A stretch of DNA of 64,000 bases from Propionibacterium cyclohexanicum. GTDB lineage: Bacteria > Actinomycetota > Actinomycetes > Propionibacteriales > Propionibacteriaceae. The position numbers and the translations under genes are program-made. The stretch lies in NCBI RefSeq assembly GCF_900111365.1, contig NZ_FOGZ01000012.1, positions 1-64,000 on the forward strand, written 5' to 3'. How positions within the stretch are numbered: position 1 is the stretch's first letter; each line of letters starts with the position of its first letter. A model generated the notes under the pieces. The model saw only the letters and a program-made list of their open reading frames with translations, was not told the origin of the DNA and made no database searches. Positions 8,047-16,550 of this stretch are shown one piece after another.

Positions 8047-11000
8047 TCAGCTCAGCTCCTCGAGAGTGAATCGTGCATCGGCGAGCGTGAGGTCGCTCAC
8101 CGTCAACCGCTGCCTTCGGCCGTTCACCAGCTCGATGACCATACCGGACTCCTCGGGCACGATCGAGCGGATCACGGGTTCATCGTCGTACTGTTCGACA
8201 ACGGTGGCAAAGTCGGCTGCTGTTCCGTTCTCACGGATGTCGAGTGTCCTGCGACGAGTGCTTTCGTCGCCGACCGGATAGTCCCCGCCGATGCTCACCC
8301 TCAGCGCCACGGCGTCCAGACCCCGCAGATCGACCTTCAGCTCGCCGGCAGCTGCCAGATCGGCCGGCGTACCGGGCAGGCTGTGCTGCATCACCCTCAT
8401 CTCCAGCTTCACCGGGCCTTGTTCGTAGTCGCGGTCGGGCACCGGCACCGGCACGACATTGCTGTACTCGACCGGCAGCTCGCCCAGGCCAATCTGCCGT
8501 CCGTCCCGGGTGGTGACGATGCCATTGCCCCAGAACACGCAGGGGATGGGCTCCATGGGCGCTGCGTCGTACTCCGGCTGCACCGGTGTCGACTGGGTCC
8601 GCAGGACAAGCGAGTCCACCCCGTCCACTGCGATATCGAGATCATGGCGTCCGAAGATCCACGGTCCGAGCCGTCCCTCCCGGACCGTGGTGCCTCCCGC
8701 CATCACGGTATAGTGCAGCTGCTGCTGGGTCTGGTAGTACTCGGGATCGCATCCTACGAGGAGCTCGCGGGAAGACGGGCTGACCGAATGGATGTCCATC
8801 TTCAACAGGCCTGGCCTGTTGTAGGAGCTCCTGATCTTCGCGAACCAGCCCAGATCGCTCAATTCGGACATGTCCACCTCGAAGTGGGCGCTCACCACTC
8901 CCTCACCGCGGAATCGGTGGCAGTCGGTGACGAACTGGCCGCTGCTCAGCGGCGACGGATCGAGGGTGGGCTCATGGCCCAGGTAGCGCAGTGCCGATGA
9001 GCGGCTGAACGCAAAGTGGTCGCTGTCGGCCGGATCCGGCGACAGCCGCTCGACCTCACCGGACCCGGGAACTGTCAGTGAATGCAGGCCGCTGACATGG
9101 AACAGGCAGTCGAATTGGTGGCGTTCAGTGGCCTCGAGGTGGTCGAGGACCACGATGTAGTCATCGGTGAGGAGCGTCGCCCGCCGCTGGACGATCGGCT
9201 CGGTGAATCCGCTGCGCCGGGTGTATTCAGGCTGCTGGTCCGGCAGTTCCAGGCTGCGTCCCTCGGCCCAGCAGCGCTCGGCGAAGGTCTCACCCTGCTT
9301 GACGATCCAGCCGCCATAGGGCGGATTGCACCATCTCGTGGTGATCTCATGAACGGCGAACTGCAGGTGGTCTGCAGAGCCCATCGCCAGCAGATGCGAT
9401 TCGGCTGGATCCTGCTGCTTGAGGTCGACAGTCGTCATGTTGTGCGTGATCGAATTCTGGACATAGAACTTGTACATGAAGGTGTGGTAGGCGTACCAGA
9501 TGCTCTCGGGATTGTAGAAGTTCTTCCCGAAGCGACGGATCGAGTTGAGCGCCAGACGGTCGTAATGGCCGTGCGCCCCGCCCAGGATTCCCGTCTTCAC
9601 CGTCACCTGGTATTCCTCGTCCAAGGATCGACCGGCCACCTTGGAGCGCAGCAGGGTGATGCCCGCCACGTCGGCGCGGGCATTGTCCCGGAAGATCTGC
9701 AGATCGGGGTCAGAAACGGCAGGCAGCTCCCCCACCCCGTAGTAGGGGTCACGCTCATCGGGCGCGACGGCTCTCAAGAAGGGGATCAGGCTCGGATTGC
9801 GATAGGTGCGATACGCAAGGTCATAGCGCGGCTCCATGAAGAAGCACGCAGGTGCGCGCATTTCGGCGGCATCGTTCATCCCGAAGACCACGCCCTGGTC
9901 GTCGAAGAACGGGATCATGCTGTCGACGAGCATCCGTATCGAGCGCGTACTGCGGGTGGAGGGTCCCCAGATCTGCGTCGAGAGGCCGTCGATACGGTCG
10001 TCGGACGCGATGAGTGCCTCGTCCACCGAGGTGGTCCGAGCATAGCTGGCAGGCAACTCCAGCTGCGCCAAGCCGAACCCCCACTTGTCGACAACGCTGG
10101 CCACCTGAAGGAAAAGCCCCATCGCCAACAGGTTGTAGCCGATGGAGGCCTCGAACCACCAGCCGTCGTCCACGATGCCCTTGGAGATGTGATCGTGGAT
10201 CCCGCTCGGACAGGTCAGGAAGTAGCCGATCTCACTGAGATCCTCCATTGCGGCAGCGCAGGCCACCGCGCCCACCAGCTCCGAGAGGTTCCAATTGGAG
10301 ATCTTGCCCCGCATGGTCTCCTTGCGGATGATCTCCATGAAGAACCGGAAGGCCTCCTGGGTGCGAGTCACTTCTTCCGCGCTGAGCAGACCGGTGCGCT
10401 TGATGTGATCGAAGGCGTAGGCCGTATGCAAGAAGAACAGTCCTTCGTGCACCAATTCTTGGTTCCCGGCCCTGGGCACTGTCCCATAACCGCGCTCGGG
10501 GTCGCTGAACTCCCTCATGAACGCAGCGACCTTCTCGGCAAAGTGCATCTCCCCGGTCACCAGATACACGAGGGCGCAGTTGTCGGCCTCCTCGGCATTC
10601 CGTGTCACGAAGAGATATCCCAGGGATGGGTCCACGGTCGGTACGATCCACTCCTGCGCCTGCCTGCGCCGGCGCGCGAAGGACTGCCGTGCCCACTCGT
10701 AGTGCTCGATGTTGTACCGGACCTCGTCGATGTCGGCCTCGCGCAGCGTGGTCGTGTAGTCCTCGCTGTGCCGGGTGGTCACGAAACGGAGCCTGACCGG
10801 CGCGCCGTGCTCGGACGACACGAGGAGTACCTGCTCCTCCCAGCCCCATTCCGGGACTCGCGGATCGTCGCTGACCGCCACCTGCAGCTCGCGGCGCTCA
10901 CCAGGCGAGAGCACGATCACCGGCCCGCACTCCTGCCCGTCGGTGCCGAGCAGGAGTGCATGCAAGGTCTCCCAGCCGCGGCGTTCGATGCGTGCCGTCA

Positions 11001-11538
11001 CCCGGATCGAGGATTGGGTGACATTGCACAGCTCAACCGCATACTCGGCGCGGCCACCGGCAGGTATCGGCTTACCGAGGACTGGTGCCGCCACGGCGAG
11101 CTCGCGGCCCGCCACGAAATCCAGCGCTGCGATGTGAGGCCGGCGTGCCGAGCGGATCTCGACTGCGAGGACTCCGCGGAAGAACACCTGGTTTGCCTCG
11201 TCGACATCGAAGGCATCGAATGACACGAAGCTCGGTTCGCCGCTGCTCAGGAGCACGCGCGCCGTGGTCTCCACGAGCGCCTCGGGCCGCGGGAACCGGT
11301 TGAGCGTGGCGACCAGGGTGATGGTTGCCTCGACGACGCCGTAGAAGCCATCGGCCACGACGCGCAGACCGTACCAGTCGGTCAGGTCAACACTGTGGTC
11401 ATTCGACTCGAAGAACCCCCACCGATCCCAGTGATCCTTGCCGTGCGGATTCGGGTGGGTGAATCGGACACCGCCCTCGACCTCGGTCTGATGCCATGCG
11501 GTGGCATCGACGATGACGTGTTCGGGCAGGGACTTCAT
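8047..11538 (-). CDS. Large cytoplasmic heparinase II/III-like protein (oligosaccharide lyase candidate)
   Basis: A 1163-residue protein without a signal peptide or membrane helix. Family-type features appear in order: an N-terminal beta region (1 to about 270), a helical toroid (about 280-600) with KISNWNLSELVGA near 416 and EASIGYN near 464, then the heparinase II/III beta-sandwich core GAHGHYDRLALNSIRRFG near 655 and SITHNMTTVDL near 698. The Asn, Tyr and His residues in these motifs match the catalytic set used by PL12/PL15/PL17/PL21-type enzymes. The 450 or so residues after the core are longer than usual. ATG 11536-11538 follows AAGGAG; a longer open frame to 11751 lacks a ribosome site. 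It probably cleaves imported uronate-containing oligosaccharides; the substrate is unknown. Confidence 0.75.
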   Translation of the reverse strand: MKSLPEHVIVDATAWHQTEVEGGVRFTHPNPHGKDHWDRWGFFESNDHSVDLTDWYGLRVVADGFYGVVEATITLVATLNRFPRPEALVETTARVLLSSGEPSFVSFDAFDVDEANQVFFRGVLAVEIRSARRPHIAALDFVAGRELAVAAPVLGKPIPAGGRAEYAVELCNVTQSSIRVTARIERRGWETLHALLLGTDGQECGPVIVLSPGERRELQVAVSDDPRVPEWGWEEQVLLVSSEHGAPVRLRFVTTRHSEDYTTTLREADIDEVRYNIEHYEWARQSFARRRRQAQEWIVPTVDPSLGYLFVTRNAEEADNCALVYLVTGEMHFAEKVAAFMREFSDPERGYGTVPRAGNQELVHEGLFFLHTAYAFDHIKRTGLLSAEEVTRTQEAFRFFMEIIRKETMRGKISNWNLSELVGAVACAAAMEDLSEIGYFLTCPSGIHDHISKGIVDDGWWFEASIGYNLLAMGLFLQVASVVDKWGFGLAQLELPASYARTTSVDEALIASDDRIDGLSTQIWGPSTRSTRSIRMLVDSMIPFFDDQGVVFGMNDAAEMRAPACFFMEPRYDLAYRTYRNPSLIPFLRAVAPDERDPYYGVGELPAVSDPDLQIFRDNARADVAGITLLRSKVAGRSLDEEYQVTVKTGILGGAHGHYDRLALNSIRRFGKNFYNPESIWYAYHTFMYKFYVQNSITHNMTTVDLKQQDPAESHLLAMGSADHLQFAVHEITTRWCNPPYGGWIVKQGETFAERCWAEGRSLELPDQQPEYTRRSGFTEPIVQRRATLLTDDYIVVLDHLEATERHQFDCLFHVSGLHSLTVPGSGEVERLSPDPADSDHFAFSRSSALRYLGHEPTLDPSPLSSGQFVTDCHRFRGEGVVSAHFEVDMSELSDLGWFAKIRSSYNRPGLLKMDIHSVSPSSRELLVGCDPEYYQTQQQLHYTVMAGGTTVREGRLGPWIFGRHDLDIAVDGVDSLVLRTQSTPVQPEYDAAPMEPIPCVFWGNGIVTTRDGRQIGLGELPVEYSNVVPVPVPDRDYEQGPVKLEMRVMQHSLPGTPADLAAAGELKVDLRGLDAVALRVSIGGDYPVGDESTRRRTLDIRENGTAADFATVVEQYDDEPVIRSIVPEESGMVIELVNGRRQRLTVSDLTLADARFTLEELS

Positions 11539-11635
11539 GGGTCTACTCCTTGAAAGACAGGTGCCTTCGCCGGATCGGGCGGAGGGGAAGCCGGCACCGA
11601 CGCATCGGTGGAAACTGCTGGGCCCGCGGGAGGGC

Positions 11636-12280
11636 TCAGCTCGCCCCGACTGGCCGAGACAGGGATCGATCGGGCTGGCTGCGGGCAAGCTGACGGTCCC
11701 AGCGGGCCGTGAGCAGCCAGGTGGCGAGATAGAGCGGAACCGAGACAGCAACGAATGGCAGCAGGCCCGGTACGAGCCAGCACAGCAGGATCATGGCCGC
11801 CTCGGTGAGTACGAGCCGGATCGAGGTGAGAGGCCACAGGATCGGCAACAGCAGAGAATTCTTGACGAGAGATATCCGGTCGATGGTGAAATGAGCGTCG
11901 TTGACAGCCAGATACGGCAGGAAGAGGCAGGTGAGCAGGACGACGACGAGCAGCGCCAGCCACGCCGGAATGAGGTCGTGCACGCCAGGCAACTGGTGGG
12001 CAAGAATGGCCCCGATGAGCAGCACCGAGAAGATCACCGACACACCCGCGAAACGTCGCACAGCAGGAAAGTAACGCTGCCAGGCCAGCCGGACCCAGCT
12101 AAACTCGTCGTCCTTGACCCGATCGTCCCGGAAGATGCTCACGACGACGACGGTCGCGGGAACAATGCCGAACACCACGCCGCCCAAGAGCACGAACACG
12201 ATCCACAGCAGATTCATCATGACCAATCTGCTCGCCATGAGGGTGATTTCATAGATCTTCTGAGCTGTCTTGGGATTCAT
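11636..12280 (-). CDS. YesL-like DUF624 membrane protein
   Basis: A 214-residue protein with about five hydrophobic segments (MASRLVMMNLLWIVFVLLGGVVFGIVP, FAGVSVIFSVLLIGAILA, LALLVVVLLTCLFLPYLA, ALTEAAMILLCWLVPGLL and a final one). The N-terminal helix with N-L-L-W and the central D-D-x-x-x-x-D/E cytosolic loop are typical of DUF624. In Bacillus subtilis yesL sits beside yesOPQ, an uptake system for rhamnogalacturonan pieces, and DUF624 genes repeatedly accompany CUT1 importers. The molecular role is not established. An AGGAG site precedes the ATG. Confidence 0.8.
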   Translation of the reverse strand: MNPKTAQKIYEITLMASRLVMMNLLWIVFVLLGGVVFGIVPATVVVVSIFRDDRVKDDEFSWVRLAWQRYFPAVRRFAGVSVIFSVLLIGAILAHQLPGVHDLIPAWLALLVVVLLTCLFLPYLAVNDAHFTIDRISLVKNSLLLPILWPLTSIRLVLTEAAMILLCWLVPGLLPFVAVSVPLYLATWLLTARWDRQLARSQPDRSLSRPVGAS

Positions 12281-12320
12281 GGTGTCGCCACTCCTGGGAG
12301 ACGATGGGACATGTGTTGTG

Positions 12321-12354
12321 GTGACGGATGCGGCTGCCGCGCCGCATCCGTCAC
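12321..12354 (-). terminator. Strong intercistronic hairpin after the binding-protein gene
   Basis: A 13-bp perfect stem (GTGACGGATGCGG, 12321-12333, with 12342-12354) and an 8-base loop lie 9 bases past the stop codon of the binding-protein gene and before yesL. It could protect the 3' end of the binding-protein message or partly terminate, lowering expression of the three downstream genes. Confidence 0.65.
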
Positions 12355-12362
12355 CGCATCGA

Positions 12363-14111
12363 TCAGCTGGCGTCGAAGAAGGTCTGCGCGGTCTTCTTCT
12401 CGAAGTCGACGCACTTGTCCAGGCCGAGACCCTGGGCCTTGGAGACCATCTCGTTCTTCAAGGAATCGAAGGTGGCATCGTCGCTCGCGTAGATCATCTT
12501 CCAGGAGTACTGCTTGATCGCATTGCCCACCTGGTTGGCGACCACCTTGAGCTGGTCGTCGTAGGAAACCGCCGGCACATCCTTCGGCTTGAATGCGGCA
12601 AGCTGGTTGTTCTTGACGAGCAATTCCTTCATGTTGAGGGCGCCTCCGTGGTCCTGCGTCCACTGCTTGTCGAGCGCCGAGGCATTCGATGTGAGGTAGT
12701 CGGTCCACACCTGGTAGTTGGCGGGGATCTTGTAGGTGGGGTTCGGCCATGCCTGGTCGAGCGTGGGACCGTTGACCCGTGATTTGAAGGTGTCTGACTT
12801 CTTGCCGCCCCCGAGGTCGGCGGGAATGGCAGCAGACCAGTCCTGCTTGCCCAGCTCGGTAAGAGTGGGGATCCCCTCGGAATTGCGCTTCCACAGCACT
12901 CCCTCGGGGCCCATCTCGAAGCCGAAGCCACCCTCGTCGGAATACAGGAAGTTCAGCAGCTTCAGCGTGCCATCGAGATCCTTCGCCTTCTTCGTGACGG
13001 CCCAGTACCAGGAGCTGCCGAAGGTCGAGGTCATCGGATCGGCGGCTTTCATCGAATCATTGCTGATCCTCTTGTAGCCCTTGCCCGCTGCGGTGAGATC
13101 GGGGTTTGCCGGGTTGAAGTTGAGATCGCCGGTGTAGCCGAAGACCCACAAGGCGGACTGGCCCTTCTGTGCCTTCTTGAGATAGTCATCCCAGGTCTGG
13201 GTGGCCGAGTCGGGGTCGAGCAGGCCCTTCCTGTAGAAGCCGTTGGCCCACTTCAGCGACTGCAGATAGATGCTGCCCTCCTCGATGAGCACCTGGGTCC
13301 GCTTGCCGAGCGGATCGATGTCGATGAACTTGTAGGCGTTCACCCCGTCATTGCCTGTCCACCCCATGGATTGCGAGATGGTGCGCAGCTGGGTGGCGTT
13401 GGTGCTGTCCCACTGGGAGAACAGCGAGAGCCCATAGAACTTGGATCCATTCTCCGTGGTGGGGTGCGCTGCCACCATCTGCTCGGCCACCTGGGCATAG
13501 CTCCAGTAGTCCTTGATGGCCGGCGATCCCAATTCCTTGTAGTAGTCGTAGCGCATGGAGGGCACGACCACGGGATCGGTCTTCGAGATCACGCTGTCGA
13601 GGCAGACCGCGCTAGGCATGGCCATCACCTTGCCGTCGTAGACCTTCTTGACCCTGGCAATGGCGTCCTTGAAGCGGAAGAGATTCGGGAGCTCCTTCTC
13701 CTTCGTCGAGAGGTCGAGGAGGAGATTCGCATTGAGCGCCTGCTTGAGATCGTCGACACCGGTGAAGACGATGAGATCTCCCAGGTTGCCGGTGGACAGC
13801 CTGGTGGCGAACCGGCTGGTGCCGCCCACGCTGTTCGGAACCACGCTCACCTCGGTATTCACCTTGTCCTTGAACCACTTGCCGACGTATCCGTCGAGCT
13901 TTCCCTCATAGGTGGCTGATTCGGTGAAAATACTGACCTCAGCGGTTGCTCCGCCACCACCCGACGAGGCTGAGGACGCGGACTTTCCGCAGGCGGAAAG
14001 CAATGGGCTGGCCAGCGCGCCGGCGGCCACGCCACCACAGATCTTGAGCAGCCCGCGGCGGCCAAGCCGGATCCCGGTGGCACCGGGGGTGGCGGTTCCG
14101 TTCGATTGCAT
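12363..14111 (-). CDS. ABC sugar-binding lipoprotein (CUT1, LipO/YtcQ-like)
   Basis: A 582-residue extracellular solute-binding protein. The N-terminus carries a twin-arginine motif RLGRRGLLK followed by a hydrophobic stretch and the lipobox LLSAC, so it is a Tat-exported lipoprotein. After a Gly/Ser linker the family 1 binding fold begins (TAEVSIFTESATYEGKLDGYVGKWFKDK, then LGDLIVFTGVDDLKQALNANLLLDLS). The length (over 500) fits the large binding proteins paired with LplB/LplC-type permeases. ATG 14111 with GGGAGA upstream is the start; the frame stays open further upstream only because it overlaps the permease gene. It would capture oligosaccharides released by the anchored enzyme. Confidence 0.88.
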   Translation of the reverse strand: MQSNGTATPGATGIRLGRRGLLKICGGVAAGALASPLLSACGKSASSASSGGGGATAEVSIFTESATYEGKLDGYVGKWFKDKVNTEVSVVPNSVGGTSRFATRLSTGNLGDLIVFTGVDDLKQALNANLLLDLSTKEKELPNLFRFKDAIARVKKVYDGKVMAMPSAVCLDSVISKTDPVVVPSMRYDYYKELGSPAIKDYWSYAQVAEQMVAAHPTTENGSKFYGLSLFSQWDSTNATQLRTISQSMGWTGNDGVNAYKFIDIDPLGKRTQVLIEEGSIYLQSLKWANGFYRKGLLDPDSATQTWDDYLKKAQKGQSALWVFGYTGDLNFNPANPDLTAAGKGYKRISNDSMKAADPMTSTFGSSWYWAVTKKAKDLDGTLKLLNFLYSDEGGFGFEMGPEGVLWKRNSEGIPTLTELGKQDWSAAIPADLGGGKKSDTFKSRVNGPTLDQAWPNPTYKIPANYQVWTDYLTSNASALDKQWTQDHGGALNMKELLVKNNQLAAFKPKDVPAVSYDDQLKVVANQVGNAIKQYSWKMIYASDDATFDSLKNEMVSKAQGLGLDKCVDFEKKTAQTFFDAS

Positions 14112-14158
14112 GTCTTCTCCCTTGTTCAACCCTGCTGAATTGTTTGCTGCGGAGGCGG

Positions 14159-15181
14159 TCAGCCTTTGACCGCTCCAATGGTGATGCCCTTGACGAAATA
14201 CCTCTGCATGAATGGGTAGACCATGAAGATGGGGAGCACCGCCACCATCGTCACGGTGAGCTGCACCGACTGGGCAGTCTGCGTGGTGTTGCTGATCTCG
14301 GTCATGCTGCCACCCCCGGCATTGATGGAGTTCGCCAATGCGGTGGACTGCGTCAGATAGCGGTACAGAATGTACTGCAAGGTCTGCAGATCGCTTCTGG
14401 TGACATAGATGACGGTGTCCATGAAACTGTTCCACTGGCCGACCGCCGTGAAGATGGCCAGCGTGGCCAGAATCGGCCCCATGAGGGGCAACATGATCCG
14501 GAAGAACAGCGACATCGTGCCGGCACCATCGATCTCGGCAGCTTCCTGCAGTGTCTCGGGAATGCTCGACTCAATAAAGGTCTTGACGAGCACGATATAG
14601 AACGCCGAGACCATCCCCGGCAGGACATAGACCAAGAAGTTGTCCAGCAGGCCGATGTAATTGAACAGCAAATATACCGGAACCACGCCAGCGCTGACAT
14701 ACATAGTGGCCACAAAGAACCGGTAGACGAACGTGCGATAACGCATCTTGCGCTGGGTCATCATGAAGCCCAGGAACGCCGAGCAGATGACGGTCAAGCC
14801 GGTGCCGATCACGGTGCGTTCGATGCTCACCAAGAACGCATGCCAGATGTCGGGGATCTGGAAGATCTCTGCATAGTTCGTGAAGTGGATCTCGCGGGGC
14901 CAGAAGAGGATCTTTCCGCTGGCACTCAACTGGTTGCTGCTGATGGTGTTGATGAAGATGTAATAGAAGGGGTACAGGCAGACGAAGGCAAACAACACCA
15001 GCACCACCACATTGAAGACCTGGAAGACCTTCTCCCCGGTGGACCGCTGCTCCATCGGAGCGATGTGCCGGGGTGCGCGGCGCAGACGGTGGCGCGCCTT
15101 CTTGGCCGGCTCAGAGGCGACGAGCAGCTTGTCGGCATTTTGGATCGGCGGAACAGCCGAAGTAGTCGTTGGGATGGTCAC
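14159..15181 (-). CDS. ABC transporter permease, CUT1 family (LplC/YtcP-like)
   Basis: A 340-residue inner-membrane permease with six predicted helices after a roughly 60-residue cytoplasmic N-terminus (VFQVFNVVVLVLFAFVCLYPFYYIFINTIS begins helix 1). The EAA loop that docks the ATPase is visible (PETLQEAAEIDGAGTMSLFFRIMLPLMGP), as is the conserved C-terminal VKGITIGAVKG. The GTG start at 15181 follows GAGGACC, 9 bases after the preceding permease stop. No ATPase gene lies in the locus; a shared MsmK/UgpC-type ATPase is presumably used. Confidence 0.92.
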   Translation of the reverse strand: MTIPTTTSAVPPIQNADKLLVASEPAKKARHRLRRAPRHIAPMEQRSTGEKVFQVFNVVVLVLFAFVCLYPFYYIFINTISSNQLSASGKILFWPREIHFTNYAEIFQIPDIWHAFLVSIERTVIGTGLTVICSAFLGFMMTQRKMRYRTFVYRFFVATMYVSAGVVPVYLLFNYIGLLDNFLVYVLPGMVSAFYIVLVKTFIESSIPETLQEAAEIDGAGTMSLFFRIMLPLMGPILATLAIFTAVGQWNSFMDTVIYVTRSDLQTLQYILYRYLTQSTALANSINAGGGSMTEISNTTQTAQSVQLTVTMVAVLPIFMVYPFMQRYFVKGITIGAVKG

Positions 15182-15190
15182 GATAGGTCC

Positions 15191-16102
15191 TCAGAAGATC
15201 GACTCGCCGCGAACGGACTTGGAGATTCGGTTCACGCTGAACAGCAGAGCCAGGCTGACAACTGTCTTGAGAATGCTCACCACGGTGGCGAAGGAGAAGT
15301 TCCCCGACACAATACCGGTGTTGTACGTATAGAGATCGAGCACCTCGATGCTGTCGGCTGTCATGGCATTCGAGAACACGAAGTATTGATCCATGCCGGT
15401 GTTGATGATGTTCGCGATGGCCAGCAGCAACAACACGAAGAATGTTGGCATGAGCCCAGGGACGGTCACATGAAGGGTCTGCTTGAAACGGCCCGCACCG
15501 TCGATGGCGGCCGCCTCGTACTGCTCCTGGTCAATGCCGTTGATGGCCGCAAGATACATGATGGCGCTCCAGCCCAGGCCCTTCCAGATGCCGAGCAGGG
15601 TCATCTTTATCCACAGGTGATCGCTACTGATGAGGAAGTTGATGGGGGCACTGATGACGCCCATCCGTGTCAGCACATTGTTGACGACCCCGTTGTCGAC
15701 CGATAGGAAGGCGAACACCAGGGCGTAGACCAGCACCCAGCTCACGAAGTTGGGGGCGGTCGATACGGTCTGCACGAAACGGCGCAATTTCGAGGAACGC
15801 AGCTCGTAGAGGAAGATGGCAAAGATCAGCGGAAGGATACTCGATGCGATGCCGAGGAAGCTCATGCCCAAGGTGTTCGCCAATACCCGAAGGATGGTGT
15901 GCACCTGCTCCTGAGAGGAGATGAGGGCTCGGAACCACTTGAGGCCCACAAAGGGCATCTCGGTGGGCGAGGAACCGGGTTGGTAATCGACGAACGCGAA
16001 GTACCAACCGGCCAGCGGCAAATAGTGGAACACGAACGCGAAGACGACGAACGGTGACACCATGAGCAATAACTTGTTGGGTGTGGATAGTGCTTTCTTC
16101 AC
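15191..16102 (-). CDS. ABC transporter permease, CUT1 family (LplB-like)
   Basis: A 303-residue permease, first gene of the operon. It starts VKKALSTPNKLLLMVSPFVVFAFVFHYLPLAGWYFAFVDY, typical of LplB-type proteins (short cytoplasmic lead, helix, then a G-W-x-x-A-F-x-D/N-Y turn). The EAA loop is INGIDQEQYEAAAIDGAGRFKQTLHVTVPGL, and the C-terminus ends in S-V-N-R-x-S-K. GTG 16102 preceded by AGGAGG is chosen over an in-frame ATG at 16180. It forms the membrane channel with the next gene's product. Confidence 0.92.
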   Translation of the reverse strand: MKKALSTPNKLLLMVSPFVVFAFVFHYLPLAGWYFAFVDYQPGSSPTEMPFVGLKWFRALISSQEQVHTILRVLANTLGMSFLGIASSILPLIFAIFLYELRSSKLRRFVQTVSTAPNFVSWVLVYALVFAFLSVDNGVVNNVLTRMGVISAPINFLISSDHLWIKMTLLGIWKGLGWSAIMYLAAINGIDQEQYEAAAIDGAGRFKQTLHVTVPGLMPTFFVLLLLAIANIINTGMDQYFVFSNAMTADSIEVLDLYTYNTGIVSGNFSFATVVSILKTVVSLALLFSVNRISKSVRGESIF

Positions 16103-16223
16103 CCGAGTCCTCCTCGTCGCGAACAATGGGCACGGCAACATTACCGACCATTCGGGATTGCAGCTGAGCAAGCACATCACGAAGGGAGGTTCGTCGACTT
16201 CGATTCACGCCTTCGTGATCTCT

Positions 16224-16235
16224 GTAACTAGTTGC
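16224..16235. promoter_or_regulatory. LacI-type operator GTAACTAGTTGC of the ABC operon
   Basis: It matches the perfect palindrome at 3368-3379 in 11 of 12 positions and starts 6 bases downstream of the -10 on the minus strand, so a bound repressor would block the start of transcription. Confidence 0.65.
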
Positions 16236-16241
16236 AAGCGT

Positions 16242-16271
16242 ACTCTAGCTCCGCTCTTCGCGAAACGTCAA
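16242..16271 (-). promoter_or_regulatory. Promoter of the ABC/heparinase-like operon
   Basis: On the minus strand TTGACG (16266-16271) is followed after 18 bases by TAGAGT (16242-16247). The start of transcription would fall over the LacI operator, about 135 bases before the first permease start. Confidence 0.55.
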
Positions 16272-16389
16272 CAGGGTTGATCCATCGATCTGGGAGCGCT
16301 GTGGGAGCCGCCGCGGCTGGCGTCAGCGCCGGGTTCGCAGCGGTCCGGTACGGACACCCGCCCTCTTGAAAGCCGGCCCGGATGCCGTG

Positions 16390-16446
16390 CCCAGTACCGA
16401 TACAGCCCAGTGCCGAAACAACCCAGTGCCAAAACAACCCTGTTCC
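16390..16446. repeat. 16-bp tandem repeat, about 3.5 copies
   Basis: Units at 16390-16405, 16406-16421 and 16422-16437 share the form CCCAGTGCCRAAACAA (first unit degenerate), followed by a partial fourth CCCTGTTCC. It is non-coding and lies between the ABC operon promoter and lrgB. Confidence 0.75.
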
Positions 16447-16550
16447 GGAAGAGCTCTCATTCGCGACCGCCTGAGGCCTGCGCGAGAGGGCGAGAAATCG
16501 GCGCGCGGGGCCGAGCTTGCGCCTGCCCGAGGAACGCCAGAGCGAGTGGG

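Larger units (their letters stand above)
16103..16550. other. Intergenic region: ABC operon leader and promoter, tandem repeat
   Basis: No gene is evident. From right to left it holds the untranslated stretch after lrgB (16447-16550, nothing recognised), a 16-bp tandem repeat (16390-16446), GC-rich spacer, the leftward promoter (16242-16271), the LacI operator and a leader of about 120 bases before the first permease. Confidence 0.6.

Noticed and set aside
9082-11223. A 713-codon open frame on the plus strand opposite the heparinase-like gene
   Set aside because: Arg/His-rich translation without fold or motif; the opposite strand encodes a protein with clear lyase motifs.
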